In this document: positions 23,223-32,149 of the stretch, piece after piece
Position numbering within the stretch: position 1 is the stretch's first letter
How the letters are laid out: each line of letters begins with the position of its first letter
IMG/VR virus record: IMGVR_UViG_3300032315_001445
Span: 1-44,636 of that record
Origin: a virus
Length of the DNA stretch: 44,636 nt
Reading direction: 5' to 3' (one strand)
Translations under genes and position numbers: made by a program
The notes under the pieces: generated by a model
What the model was told of the DNA's origin: nothing
The model's input: only the letters and a program-made list of their open reading frames with translations
The model's database searches: none

Positions 23223-23436
23223 AATAACAGTCGTTAAAAGCGATAAGTCAGATTACAAATTTATGGTAATTGCTATTTATAAGAATACTAAAAGAGTATT
23301 AGCTTATGTACCTACTTACTATAAAGACCAAGGTTCAGCTATAGCTATAAAAATCGCTGAATTATTAGAAATGGATATAGAAGTGGGAGGTCTATTTCAT
23401 GATGATATTAATGTAACAGATACTTTTTATGGTTAA
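23206..23436 (+). CDS. Small hypothetical protein
   Basis: A 76-residue protein. I prefer ATG 23206; an in-frame TTG lies nine bases upstream. It is beta-rich (EITVVKSDKSDYKFMVIAIY) with an acidic C-terminal part. No family is recognised. It sits between polA and the helicase in a tight run of genes. Confidence 0.5.
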   Translation: MKEKPEITVVKSDKSDYKFMVIAIYKNTKRVLAYVPTYYKDQGSAIAIKIAELLEMDIEVGGLFHDDINVTDTFYG

Positions 23437-23441
23437 TAAAT

Positions 23442-24002
23442 ATGGTAGTTGCAATAGATATAGATAAAATAGCTGCTGCTAAAATAAATTTACAGCAATA
23501 TATTCTTCTATATTCTATTGTAACTAATCATTTAGAAATTTATATAAAATATCTAAGTAATATTTATAGTATAGAAGAGTATAAAAAAGATGTTAACTAT
23601 TTAGTTGCTAATGAGTTTTTAGTTTGTACAGATATGGTTGATTATCCTTTAGAATCTTTATTAGTTACTTCTAAATGGAATACATTAGAAGATGCTGATA
23701 GTAATTCTATATGGAATGAATTTATATCTGTATATCCTACAGTAACCCCAAATAATAGAAGATTAAAAGTAGATATAACTCAAAATAAAAAGAGGTATCT
23801 AAAACAAATACAAAATTCTATTAGTATGCACCAAATAGTTATGCAAGCTTTAAAAGATGAAATTAAAGATAGAACTATTAATAATAGTATGAATTATTTT
23901 CCTATGCTAACAACTTATATAAATCAGAAAAGATGGGAATCATACATAAATAGTAATGACGATAGAAACTCCAGTAGAGAGTGGTTCAATAAAGATATCT
24001 AA
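23442..24002 (+). CDS. Hypothetical helical protein upstream of helicase
   Basis: A 186-residue protein, largely helical, with many Ile, Tyr and Asn residues (QQYILLYSIVTNHLEIYIKY). Its length and position directly before the DnaB-like gene would suit a helicase loader or accessory, but no motif shows this. It overlaps the helicase start by 47 bases in another frame. Confidence 0.5.
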   Translation: MVVAIDIDKIAAAKINLQQYILLYSIVTNHLEIYIKYLSNIYSIEEYKKDVNYLVANEFLVCTDMVDYPLESLLVTSKWNTLEDADSNSIWNEFISVYPTVTPNNRRLKVDITQNKKRYLKQIQNSISMHQIVMQALKDEIKDRTINNSMNYFPMLTTYINQKRWESYINSNDDRNSSREWFNKDI

Positions 24003-24939
24003 TTTTGACAGAGCATTAGAAGAGATAAAAAGAGGGCAATTAGGTTTAAATGAAGGTCTTCCTCATGGAATTCCAGGATTAAATGATTATGTACCCAATG
24101 TCCAACAAAAATCATATTATCTATTAGGTGCCTCTACTGGTTGTGGAAAAACATCTTTAGCTGATAGTATGTTTATTTATTCTCCATATGATGCTTTTAA
24201 AACAGGAGATACTACCTACGATTTAGATATTACTTTATACTCTTTTGAAATAGATATTATATCTAAAATTATAAAGGGTATTTGTTATAAGATTTATAAA
24301 GACTTTAATATTATTGTAGATGTAAATTATATATTATCTAGAGGTAAAAATAGAATCAGTAAAGAAATATATGATAAGGTTATGTTGTACAGAGAGTACT
24401 ATGACCAACTAAGTGATAAAGTCACTATATTTGACTCTTCTATAAATCCAACAGGTATATATAAGTATTTAGAAGCTAAAGCAGAAAAGTTAGGTAAAAT
24501 AGAATACAAGTATATTACTACTAAAAATGATAGAGATGAAATTGTTAAGATAAAAGTATTTGATAAGTATACTCCTAATAATCCTCAATTAATAAAAATA
24601 TTTATTATTGACCATATAGCTTTAACTAAAGGAGAAAAAGGGCTAACAAATACTAAGTCTATAATTGATACTATGTCAGAGTATTCTATTAAACTAAGAA
24701 ACAATTATTATTATTCTCCAGTAATTGTACAGCAGCTATCTTATGAGATAAATGACCCTATTAGAGCTAGACTAAATAGGCTTTCTCCAATGTTGAGTGA
24801 CTTTGGAGATAGTAAATACACAACCCGTGATGCTGATTTTGTATTTAGTTTATATAGTCCTATGACACATGGGCAAGAGTTTTATATGGGATACGACATA
24901 AGATTATTAGGAGATAGATTTAGGGCTGTTGAAATCCTT
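23956..24939 (+). CDS. DnaB-like replicative helicase, exon 1
   Basis: First 328 residues of a RecA-fold hexameric helicase. Walker A is GASTGCGKTS (about residues 58-67), Walker B is IKIFIIDHIAL, and VIVQQLSYEI matches the DnaB H3 region. The usual DnaB N-terminal helical domain is absent; only about 45 residues precede the core. The exon ends GDRFRAVEIL. Joined to 25918 it reads LKGRNGGIG, the DnaB arginine-finger block. It should unwind DNA at the fork with the PolA and primase encoded here. The ATG lies 47 bases inside the upstream gene, and no later ATG would keep Walker A. Confidence 0.82.
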
Positions 24940-25917
24940 AAACAAATTTTTTGATATTTCGTAAACTGCTATATGAGCAGTGGAATATATAAAATAACTA
25001 ATACTATTAATGGAAAAGTTTACATTGGAAGTGCTATCGATATTAAACAAAGATTTCGTACACACAAGCATCTTTTAAAAAACAACAAACATTTTAATAA
25101 TCATTTACAAGCTTCTTGGAATAAGCATAAAGAATATGCATTTACATTTGAAGTTTTAGAATATTGTTTGTTAGTTAGAGAAGACCTAATTAACAAAGAA
25201 CAATACTATATCGATTTATTAGAGTGTTGTAATCCATTAAAAGGGTATAATAAAAAACCACATGCTTCTTCGTCTTTAGGAATAAAAATATCTGCTCAAG
25301 GTAGATTAAATATGTCTATAGGTCAAAAAGGTAAAAAGCAATCTAGAGAAGCAGTTGAAAGAAGAGCGGCTAAAATGAGAGGGCATACATTTAATAAAGG
25401 TATAAAAAGAACCCCTGAATTTTGTAAAAGAGTTGCTGAATTTCATAGTAAGCCTGTATTACAGTATACTTTAAAAGGCAAATTTATTAAAGAATTTTAT
25501 TCTATTAAAGACGCTGCTGAATCACTTAATATACGAGCAAGTGGTATATCAGCTGTCTGTAAAGGTAAAAGAACAAAATGTGGTGATTATTGTTTTTTAT
25601 ATAAAAATGGTGTAATAGAAGATGTTATTACACCAAGATTACGAAAAAATGCAAGAAGTAATGAGCATTTGTGCAGTAATGTACAAAATGAATTGGGTGA
25701 ATTCAGTGGAAGTCTTGTAGAAGATAATACTGAGCTAAGTGCTAATTTAAATGATTAGTAAAAGTGCAACGCATAGTTATTGAAACTCATAATTGAGAAT
25801 ATAATATAACCAAGAGCGCCCAATACCCCAAGTGGGTAGTGATATATGCTGAGCTACAGCTATAACAAATGAAACTGTAGAACTATAGGATAAAAAACTT
25901 ATAGGATAACAAAACTG
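24940..25917 (+). mobile_element. Group I intron in the helicase gene
   Basis: A 978-base intervening sequence after CTT, ending in G before AAA GGC CGT. P7 is GCATA 25771-25775 with TATGC 25845-25849. A P9-like hairpin is CTACAG 25854-25859 with CTGTAG 25875-25880. The 3' region aligns with that of the ligase intron (AATATAATA, CCAAGAG, then AGGATAAAAA and ATAACAAAA near the end), so the two ribozymes are relatives. It nevertheless carries a GIY-YIG gene instead of LAGLIDADG. The insertion falls in codons of the conserved arginine-finger motif. The junction is inferred from protein continuity. Confidence 0.78.
24973..25758 (+). CDS. GIY-YIG homing endonuclease (helicase intron)
   Basis: A 261-residue enzyme. 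The N-terminal GIY-YIG nuclease domain (residues about 3-95) shows SGIYKITN, VYIGSA, then R near residue 27 and E near residue 76 as catalytic residues. Then come basic NUMOD3-like repeats (about 110-155) and a NUMOD1-like DNA-binding region (LKGKFIKEFYSIKDAAESL, about residues 163-210). This domain order is typical of phage intron endonucleases. It lies inside the intron, 13 bases before P7. Confidence 0.9.
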   Translation: MSSGIYKITNTINGKVYIGSAIDIKQRFRTHKHLLKNNKHFNNHLQASWNKHKEYAFTFEVLEYCLLVREDLINKEQYYIDLLECCNPLKGYNKKPHASSSLGIKISAQGRLNMSIGQKGKKQSREAVERRAAKMRGHTFNKGIKRTPEFCKRVAEFHSKPVLQYTLKGKFIKEFYSIKDAAESLNIRASGISAVCKGKRTKCGDYCFLYKNGVIEDVITPRLRKNARSNEHLCSNVQNELGEFSGSLVEDNTELSANLND

Positions 25918-26067
25918 AAAGGCCGTAATGGAGGAATTGGAGTTAGAAAAGGATTATGTTACATTGGAGAAGTAGGGTATTTTAAAGAAATGCCATTATC
26001 CAAAGATATGAATATAGATATATATACTAAGATAAATAAAATATCAAAATACAATATAAATAATTAA
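25918..26067 (+). CDS. DnaB-like replicative helicase, exon 2
   Basis: The last 49 residues of the helicase, beginning KGRNGGIGVRKGLCYIGEVG. The RNGG-x-G block equals the DnaB K-x-R-N-G-x-x-G segment that contacts ATP of the neighbouring subunit. It has no start of its own and makes sense only after splicing. The spliced protein is 377 residues. It ends two bases before the next ATG. Confidence 0.78.
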   Translation, partial: KGRNGGIGVRKGLCYIGEVGYFKEMPLSKDMNIDIYTKINKISKYNINN

Positions 26068-26069
26068 AA

Positions 26070-26750
26070 ATGTCAAAATCAATAGCAATAGTAGGAATGC
26101 CTGGAACAGGTAAATCAACAAGTCTTAGATCATTAAACCCAGAAACAACATTTATAGTATCTTGCGCAGGTAAAGAATTACCATTTAGAGCTGCTAATAA
26201 ACTTTATACACCATTATCTACTGGTAATCCTAATGGTAACTTGATAAATACAGCTGATATAAATACAATATTAAGCACATTAACTTATATAAGTAATAAA
26301 AGACCTGAAATTAATGTTGTAGTTATAGATGACGCAGGTTATACAATGTCTTATGAATATATGGCTAGAGCTAAAGAAAATGGCTATACCAAGTTTACAG
26401 ATATTGCTCAAAAACACTTTAATTTGATTAATATGAGTAAAACATTTAGAGATGATTTACTAATTGTATTTACCTATCATCTTGAAGTAGATTCTGATGC
26501 ATTAGGTAATAAAACAATTAAAATTAAAACTGTTGGAAAGTTACTAGATTCAGCTATTACAATTGAAGGCATGTTTGCTGTAGTATTATATACAGAAGTT
26601 GCTAAAAACCAAGAAAATGTAGTAGAGTATCATTTTGTAACACAAAATACAGGTAATAATACAGGTAAGTCTCCAGATGGGATGTTTGACCTTAAAATAC
26701 CCAATGATCTAGAGCTCATAAGATCTAAAATGAATGAGTATTATAGTTAA
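26070..26750 (+). CDS. RecA-like P-loop ATPase (AAA_24/Sak4-like)
   Basis: A 226-residue ATPase with Walker A GMPGTGKST (residues 9-17) and Walker B NVVVIDDAG (about 84-92). The overall shape matches the AAA_24 group, which includes Sak4-type phage recombinases that anneal or pair single strands. The next gene is SSB-like, a pairing common for Sak4. It probably works in replication-coupled recombination with the two PD-(D/E)XK nucleases encoded at 34892 and 35328. A DNA-packaging or general replication ATPase is a weaker alternative. Confidence 0.72.
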   Translation: MSKSIAIVGMPGTGKSTSLRSLNPETTFIVSCAGKELPFRAANKLYTPLSTGNPNGNLINTADINTILSTLTYISNKRPEINVVVIDDAGYTMSYEYMARAKENGYTKFTDIAQKHFNLINMSKTFRDDLLIVFTYHLEVDSDALGNKTIKIKTVGKLLDSAITIEGMFAVVLYTEVAKNQENVVEYHFVTQNTGNNTGKSPDGMFDLKIPNDLELIRSKMNEYYS

Positions 26751-26774
26751 GTAACCTTTTAATTTTTATTTTAT

Positions 26775-27368
26775 ATGCTAAGTGCAATTGAGAGAGCTGA
26801 GAATTCAGCAAAAGATGGTGGTAAATTACCTTTGGCTAAGCCAGGAGTAGATGAGTTTACCATTGTAGATGCAGTAGGTAAATTGACAGGAGTAAAACAA
26901 ACTCCTTCAGTTGAAGTTTTGTTTCAAAATGGTAGATGCCAGTTCAAGCATTCTTACTATCTAACTCCTAAAGCTTTACCAAGACTAGTTTCTTTGTTAG
27001 AGGATTTCGGAGTAGAATCAGTAGAAATGGCTAGAATGGCTGAAAGACCTGATGGACTTTCTGATAAAGAAAACAGAACTCCTGAAGAGAATTTACAAGT
27101 AGCTAGCTATATGGCTGAAGATATCGTTGCTGCTGCTAAGAACAGAACTGTTAGATTACGTGTTATCGGAAAAGAAGTAGAAAGAACTATTGATGGAACT
27201 ACAAGAATTGTAGTAAATCCAGATTTAGAATACAGCAACTTTAGTGAGAAAGCGAATGCTAATCCTAGTAGACTTTCACCAGAGTTAACTGTTATTAAAT
27301 TAGCTACTCCAACAGCAGCGGTTGCTACTCCTGCTGCTACTGGAACAGCTGGTGATTTGCCGTTTTAA
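26775..27368 (+). CDS. Probable single-stranded DNA-binding protein with GDLPF tail
   Basis: A 197-residue protein with a long central globular part, an Ala/Thr/Pro linker (about residues 175-190) and the ending TAGDLPF. A flexible linker ending in an acidic-hydrophobic tip (DxPF) is the hallmark of SSB proteins, which use it to bind partners. No sequence-level OB-fold match is visible. The leader carries TAACCTTTTAATTTTT, and codons are richer in GCT/GCA than in its neighbours, which suggests high expression. A hairpin follows the gene. Confidence 0.62.
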   Translation: MLSAIERAENSAKDGGKLPLAKPGVDEFTIVDAVGKLTGVKQTPSVEVLFQNGRCQFKHSYYLTPKALPRLVSLLEDFGVESVEMARMAERPDGLSDKENRTPEENLQVASYMAEDIVAAAKNRTVRLRVIGKEVERTIDGTTRIVVNPDLEYSNFSEKANANPSRLSPELTVIKLATPTAAVATPAATGTAGDLPF

Positions 27369-27386
27369 ATTAATCAATTAACCAAT

Positions 27387-27424
27387 TATATAAGGGGGTG
27401 GTATAAAAGCCATCCCTTTATATA
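27387..27424. terminator. Strong hairpin between SSB-like and primase genes
   Basis: A 15-bp stem (27387-27401 with 27410-27424, two G-T pairs) encloses an eight-base loop, TATAAAAG. It sits 19 bases after the SSB-like stop. A short T-rich stretch follows. It could end or attenuate the transcript after the abundant SSB-like gene, or stabilise its 3' end. It ends 14 bases before the primase start. Confidence 0.6.
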
Positions 27425-27438
27425 TTTATATGTAAGAG

Positions 27439-28419
27439 ATGCTACTAAAAAATGTAAATAGAGCTGAGTTATCTAGAGACTTTATTTTTAGTAAACTTTC
27501 TCCATTAGAAATATACCAAAGATATATACCAAATTATAGATACAATAAATTATTACCATCTCCTTTTAGAACTGAAGAATCTCCGTCTTTTATAATAAAT
27601 AATTTTAAAGGGGATTTATTGTTTCATGATTTTGGAACTAATACAGTTGGAGATTGCATAAAATTAGTAATGATGCTAAATAATTGTAATTACTCTGAAG
27701 CACTATCCATAATTTATAGTGATTTTAATTTGAATAAAGTAACTAATACAATTATTAAAACTACTAATTTAGAGAGTAAACCAGATAAAATTAAGACTAT
27801 TATTAAACCTAATATCAGTATAATGATGAATGCTCCCTATCTTTATTGGGAGCAATATGGCGGTATATCCAGAGAATTACTAAGATTATTTGAAATAAGA
27901 TATAGTAACTCAGTATTAGTAGTAAAAGAAAAAGAATACAATTTATATGGTAGCGAAAGTAACCCTATGTTTGTATATTTTTGCTACGATGAAAAAAAAG
28001 AATTTATAGGTTATAAAATATATAGGCCTTTTTCAGCTAAAGATGATAAGTGGATTTCTAATACAAATGCAAAAGTAGTATTTGGAATTAAGCAATTAGC
28101 TGAAAGTGGTGATATATTGATAATAACTAAAGCATTAAAAGACGTAGTATGCCTACATAATATAGGATATAACGCTATTGCTTTTAATAATGAACATATA
28201 TTACCTAGTACTGATTTTTTAGAAAGTCTTAGAATAAGATTTAAAAATATATATTGTTTTTTAGATTATGATGACACTGGTATAAGAGATTCAGATAAAT
28301 ATTTTGAATTAGGAATACAACCTATATTCACAATGGAAAAGCAACATAAAGACCCAAGTGATTACATAAAAGAATATGGTAATCATAAGTTAATTGAATT
28401 AATAAACTCACAAATATGA
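27439..28419 (+). CDS. DnaG-like primase with TOPRIM domain and metal-less CHC2-like domain
   Basis: A 326-residue primase. The N-terminal part (residues about 30-95) follows the CHC2 zinc-domain pattern (SPFRTEESPSF, then FHDFGTNTVGD), but all zinc-binding Cys/His positions are replaced. The TOPRIM part has LIITKALKDV (about 231-240) and CFLDYDDTG (about 273-281), with the DxD metal site. It should make RNA primers for PolA alongside the DnaB-like helicase. It is short for DnaG, with no separate helicase-binding domain visible. It overlaps the next gene by four bases. Confidence 0.82.
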   Translation: MLLKNVNRAELSRDFIFSKLSPLEIYQRYIPNYRYNKLLPSPFRTEESPSFIINNFKGDLLFHDFGTNTVGDCIKLVMMLNNCNYSEALSIIYSDFNLNKVTNTIIKTTNLESKPDKIKTIIKPNISIMMNAPYLYWEQYGGISRELLRLFEIRYSNSVLVVKEKEYNLYGSESNPMFVYFCYDEKKEFIGYKIYRPFSAKDDKWISNTNAKVVFGIKQLAESGDILIITKALKDVVCLHNIGYNAIAFNNEHILPSTDFLESLRIRFKNIYCFLDYDDTGIRDSDKYFELGIQPIFTMEKQHKDPSDYIKEYGNHKLIELINSQI

Positions 28420-28790
28420 CTGACACAAAAGAAACTCAAGTTAATTTATTAGTGTATGGTACTTTAAAACCAGGGCACTATAATTTTGATCGCTTTTTTA
28501 ATGAAACCAATGTAAAAATTGGAGAGGAAATTAAACTACCTGGATTTAAAATGTATAGTTTAGGTGCTTATCCATGCGTAGTACATACTGAGAATAATGA
28601 AGATATTATTACAGCAGTAAAATTAAAGAATGTTAAATCTAATATTTTTAATTCTATTAATAATATGGAATTAGGAGCTGGTTATGTAAGAAAAGAAATT
28701 AAATTAGATAATGAAACATATTTTATATATGTATTTAAAGCTAATAATATCCACAATTTAAAAGTAGTCGAAAATGGCAACTGGAACTAA
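28416..28790 (+). CDS. Gamma-glutamylcyclotransferase-like (GGCT/AIG2) protein
   Basis: A 124-residue protein of the GGCT/AIG2 fold. It shows LVYGTLKPGHYN (about residues 9-20), LPGFKMYSLGAYPCV (about 43-57) and MELGAGYVRKEI, in which the Glu near residue 88 is the expected catalytic base. These enzymes split gamma-glutamyl amines, releasing 5-oxoproline. Here it overlaps the ATP-grasp gene and begins a run of amide-bond enzymes. It probably trims or removes a gamma-glutamyl unit made by the ligases. Confidence 0.85.
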   Translation: MTDTKETQVNLLVYGTLKPGHYNFDRFFNETNVKIGEEIKLPGFKMYSLGAYPCVVHTENNEDIITAVKLKNVKSNIFNSINNMELGAGYVRKEIKLDNETYFIYVFKANNIHNLKVVENGNWN

Positions 28791-29673
28791 AACTAAAGTA
28801 GTTACAAAAAATTATTTATTAATTAAAAGTAGGCACCCCAGTCATAATGTTATTAGAGGTAAAATACTAGTTCCTAAAGGTTATAAAGCTATTTTTAGGT
28901 TAGGTAGTACTACTCCTATAAATGTTAATTTAAAAGGCAAACAACTAATAGAAATAAATTCTACAGATTCTATTAGAAATAGTGCTAGTAAATTGTTAAT
29001 GAAACAATGCTTTACTAGAGCTGGTGTTAAAACAGCTGATTGGTTTACTTATTATGGTAGTCCTAACGGAGGACAATTATTTTTAATAAATGGGCAACCT
29101 ACTAAAGATAATATGGGTACTCAAATTAAAGATTTACCATTTCCTATTGTAGCTAAATCACACCATGGTTCTCGTAACGAAGGTAATACTAAATTAAATA
29201 GTTTAGAACAGTTTGAAGCTTGGAAAAAAGGTAAGAATTTAAATAATTATATTTTTGAAAAATTCTATAATTATAATAAAGAGTATCGTTTGCATGTAAC
29301 TAGAGATGGCTGCTTTTACGCAATTCGCAAAATGCTAAAATCTGATACTCCTGAAAATAGTAGATGGTTTAGAAATGACTCAAATTGTGTATGGGTATTA
29401 GAAACCAATCCTCAATTTAATAGACCTAGTAATTGGGATGATGTAGTAGCTGAGTGTGTTAAAGCACTAATTTCTGTTGGATTAGATGTAGGTGCTATAG
29501 ATTTGAGAATACAATCTTCTGAAAAAGATAAAAAGAAAAAAGATAAAGCACCTAACTTTATCATTTTAGAAACTAATTCAGCCCCTTCTTTTGGTGAAAT
29601 TACAGCAGAAAAGTATACTACTGAATTGGAAAATATCATTAACAATAAAATAAAAATACTATGTGTGGAATAA
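28774..29673 (+). CDS. ATP-grasp amide ligase
   Basis: A 299-residue ATP-grasp enzyme. It shows FPIVAKSHHGSRNEG (about residues 124-138; Lys plus the Gly-rich loop that holds ATP phosphates), YIFEKFYNYNKEYRLHV (about 161-177) and FIILETNSAPSFG (about 261-273; the E-x-N Mg site). It is of the RimK/YheC-D kind, which activates a carboxylate as acyl-phosphate and joins an amine, often an amino acid. It overlaps both neighbours, which encode a cyclotransferase and an amidotransferase. This points to stepwise peptide-like synthesis. The substrate is unknown. Confidence 0.85.
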   Translation: MATGTKTKVVTKNYLLIKSRHPSHNVIRGKILVPKGYKAIFRLGSTTPINVNLKGKQLIEINSTDSIRNSASKLLMKQCFTRAGVKTADWFTYYGSPNGGQLFLINGQPTKDNMGTQIKDLPFPIVAKSHHGSRNEGNTKLNSLEQFEAWKKGKNLNNYIFEKFYNYNKEYRLHVTRDGCFYAIRKMLKSDTPENSRWFRNDSNCVWVLETNPQFNRPSNWDDVVAECVKALISVGLDVGAIDLRIQSSEKDKKKKDKAPNFIILETNSAPSFGEITAEKYTTELENIINNKIKILCVE

Positions 29674-32144
29674 CTGGATATGTAGGGCCAACCTATATTA
29701 ATAAAAATGTATTAGATTTCTTTATGGTATCTAATTTAGTTAGAGGAAAAGATTCAGCTGGATATTTTAATGGAAAAAGCATATTTAAAGCTGTTGGCGC
29801 TGTCGATGAAAACTTACTAGTTAAGTTTCCTATAACTAAAACTAAAGTGTTTATAGGCCATTGCAGAGCAGCTACAGCAGGCTATCATGTAACTCTTAAT
29901 AATGCTCACCCTTTTAGCTTTAAATCATTTGTATTAGTACACAATGGTACTATTACGAATATAGAAGCAATGAAAAAAGAAGTGCCATTTCAATATCAAT
30001 TAGAAGATGGAACATGGGATACTTGTACAGTAGACTCAAAATATTTAGCTTATAGACTACATAAAGATTTTAATACAGCCAATAAATTTAAAGTATTAGA
30101 AGAGTATACAGGAGCAGCAGCTATTATATTTTCTTTTCTAGATGAATCTGGCGCATTACGGTACGCAGTTTATCATGATAAAGAAAGACCTATGTTTATA
30201 GGGGAATTAAATAATGGAGTAGTATTCCATTCTTTAGAGTATTCATTAAATATAGCTGGCGCTACTAATATAAAAGAAGTTCCTGTAGAAACAGTATTTA
30301 TCTATGATAATACTGGTAACTTAGTATCTGAAACAAAAATAGATCGATTAAAGAAGAAGCCAACTACCTATGTTACCTACACAGATTCTACATGGAGAAG
30401 TGGACATTCTAATATTATTGATTATACCAAAGATGAAACAGAAACAGATAAAATAGCTAATAAAGGTTTGAAGCTATTTAATGATCTTACTAAACCCAAA
30501 GCTGATATTAGTACAAATATAGTTAGTTTACTTAATAATAACCCAACTATGGCTGACCAAATGCTAAAAAGATTAGAAACTAGAGATAAATTAGTAATTC
30601 CTATTTTAGGAATAACAAACACTAATGAAAAGATAAAAACCTTATATACTACAACTAAATCTGTTGGGGCATCTTACAAAGAAAAATATGGGACTATAAG
30701 AGTTGAAAACGCTAAAGTTAATATAGATTTTATTTTAAATAACATGTATTTTGTATTTAATACTAATGGTATAACTGATGCAAATATTAAGGACTATATA
30801 GATTCTGATTATTACAAAAAAGCTAGTGATGTTATAGAAATAAACTTAGAACAGAAATTTAAGTATTATGAAGCAAAAGACTGTAAATTATTACCTTTAA
30901 CTAAAAATATATTATATACTCGTTCTAAAAAGGATACATATAAAATAATTAAAGGGGGTAATAATACACTTAAACTTTATATATATATTGATGATATATC
31001 TTCTTATGTTAATATAGATAAACTGCATTTAATTTATTATTTAAGTGACGAGTCAGCAGCTGCTGGTATTAATGTTCTTAATAGTATTGTTACTGCTAAT
31101 TTAAATCCTGTTAAAACAACTGTTTCTAAAACAAAGTTAGAAGCTTTTACAGTTAAACAAACAGTATATAAAACTAATGATCGTATAATATTGACTCCTA
31201 GTATTGTAAAAGGTATTATAGTTCAATTATTATGTGAAAATACTAAAGAATTATTATGTAATCCTGAAACTAAAGTATTAAATTATTCTAGTGTTGCGAT
31301 GGCAGAAATACGTGAGTCTAAAAAAGACTTCTCAGTATTAAAATCGATAATCAATACATATATAAACAGCTTTGTTGATAGTAGCAATACTTTTACCCAT
31401 GATAAACTTACTGGTAGAAAGAAAAATTTATGTTTAACAGGTATTCTTAGTAATATACGTACTCTTGATTCTCCTTTTGATTTTAATTTAAAAGGTGATA
31501 TAGCAGTAGACATTACTATTGCTTTACCAGTAGCATCTACTAATAAATTTGTAGAATCACTTTCATACCATACGCTTAGTGTAAATACTAAATTCTTTGA
31601 TGGTACACTTATTACTGTAATGGATTTAGAATCTTATTCTAAGTCTGCAAAAGAGTTATTATTTCATACTTGGATAACTGATTCAGCTTTTAGAATGTAT
31701 TTAGTAGATATAATGGAGCTTAAATATAATGAGCCTATTTCAGAGTTTGAAAATCAAATACAACTTGTAGCTGGGCTTACTCTTATGCAACGTATTACTA
31801 CATCTTTAGTAAAGATAACGCATAGTCAAAATAATCCTATTATGAGTAAGTTTAAAGATGATGAGTTTGATTTGATATCTGATGAAGATTTATTAGAAGG
31901 AAATAAAGCTAAAGACGTTACTGAAAGTGTATTAGATAATTTCTCTACTCAAATTTCTCATCCAAGCTTAATAGGAATAACTGAAAACGTAAGTAATATC
32001 AGAAGAATAATAGATGAAGCTGAAATTAAAGATGGCATTACTTGGGAAACAATGGAAGCTATAGATGACAATTTAAAAGAAATCGAAGAATATACTAATG
32101 AATTGGATGGAGCAATACTAGAAATAATGGAGTTAAATCACTAA
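29661..32144 (+). CDS. Class II glutamine amidotransferase fused to a long novel C-terminal region
   Basis: An 827-residue protein. The N-terminal 240 residues are an Ntn-type glutaminase: MCGITGYVG with nucleophile Cys2, RGKDSAG, GHCRAATAG (about residues 74-82), NAHPF and LVHNGTI. It resembles the GlmS/asparagine synthetase glutaminase half and should release ammonia from glutamine. The remaining 580 or so residues match neither the SIS nor the synthetase domain. They are mixed alpha/beta and end in an acidic helical segment. The start is fixed by the need for Cys2. It lies between the ATP-grasp and amidoligase genes. Confidence 0.85.
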   Translation: MCGITGYVGPTYINKNVLDFFMVSNLVRGKDSAGYFNGKSIFKAVGAVDENLLVKFPITKTKVFIGHCRAATAGYHVTLNNAHPFSFKSFVLVHNGTITNIEAMKKEVPFQYQLEDGTWDTCTVDSKYLAYRLHKDFNTANKFKVLEEYTGAAAIIFSFLDESGALRYAVYHDKERPMFIGELNNGVVFHSLEYSLNIAGATNIKEVPVETVFIYDNTGNLVSETKIDRLKKKPTTYVTYTDSTWRSGHSNIIDYTKDETETDKIANKGLKLFNDLTKPKADISTNIVSLLNNNPTMADQMLKRLETRDKLVIPILGITNTNEKIKTLYTTTKSVGASYKEKYGTIRVENAKVNIDFILNNMYFVFNTNGITDANIKDYIDSDYYKKASDVIEINLEQKFKYYEAKDCKLLPLTKNILYTRSKKDTYKIIKGGNNTLKLYIYIDDISSYVNIDKLHLIYYLSDESAAAGINVLNSIVTANLNPVKTTVSKTKLEAFTVKQTVYKTNDRIILTPSIVKGIIVQLLCENTKELLCNPETKVLNYSSVAMAEIRESKKDFSVLKSIINTYINSFVDSSNTFTHDKLTGRKKNLCLTGILSNIRTLDSPFDFNLKGDIAVDITIALPVASTNKFVESLSYHTLSVNTKFFDGTLITVMDLESYSKSAKELLFHTWITDSAFRMYLVDIMELKYNEPISEFENQIQLVAGLTLMQRITTSLVKITHSQNNPIMSKFKDDEFDLISDEDLLEGNKAKDVTESVLDNFSTQISHPSLIGITENVSNIRRIIDEAEIKDGITWETMEAIDDNLKEIEEYTNELDGAILEIMELNH

Positions 32145-32149
32145 TAAAA

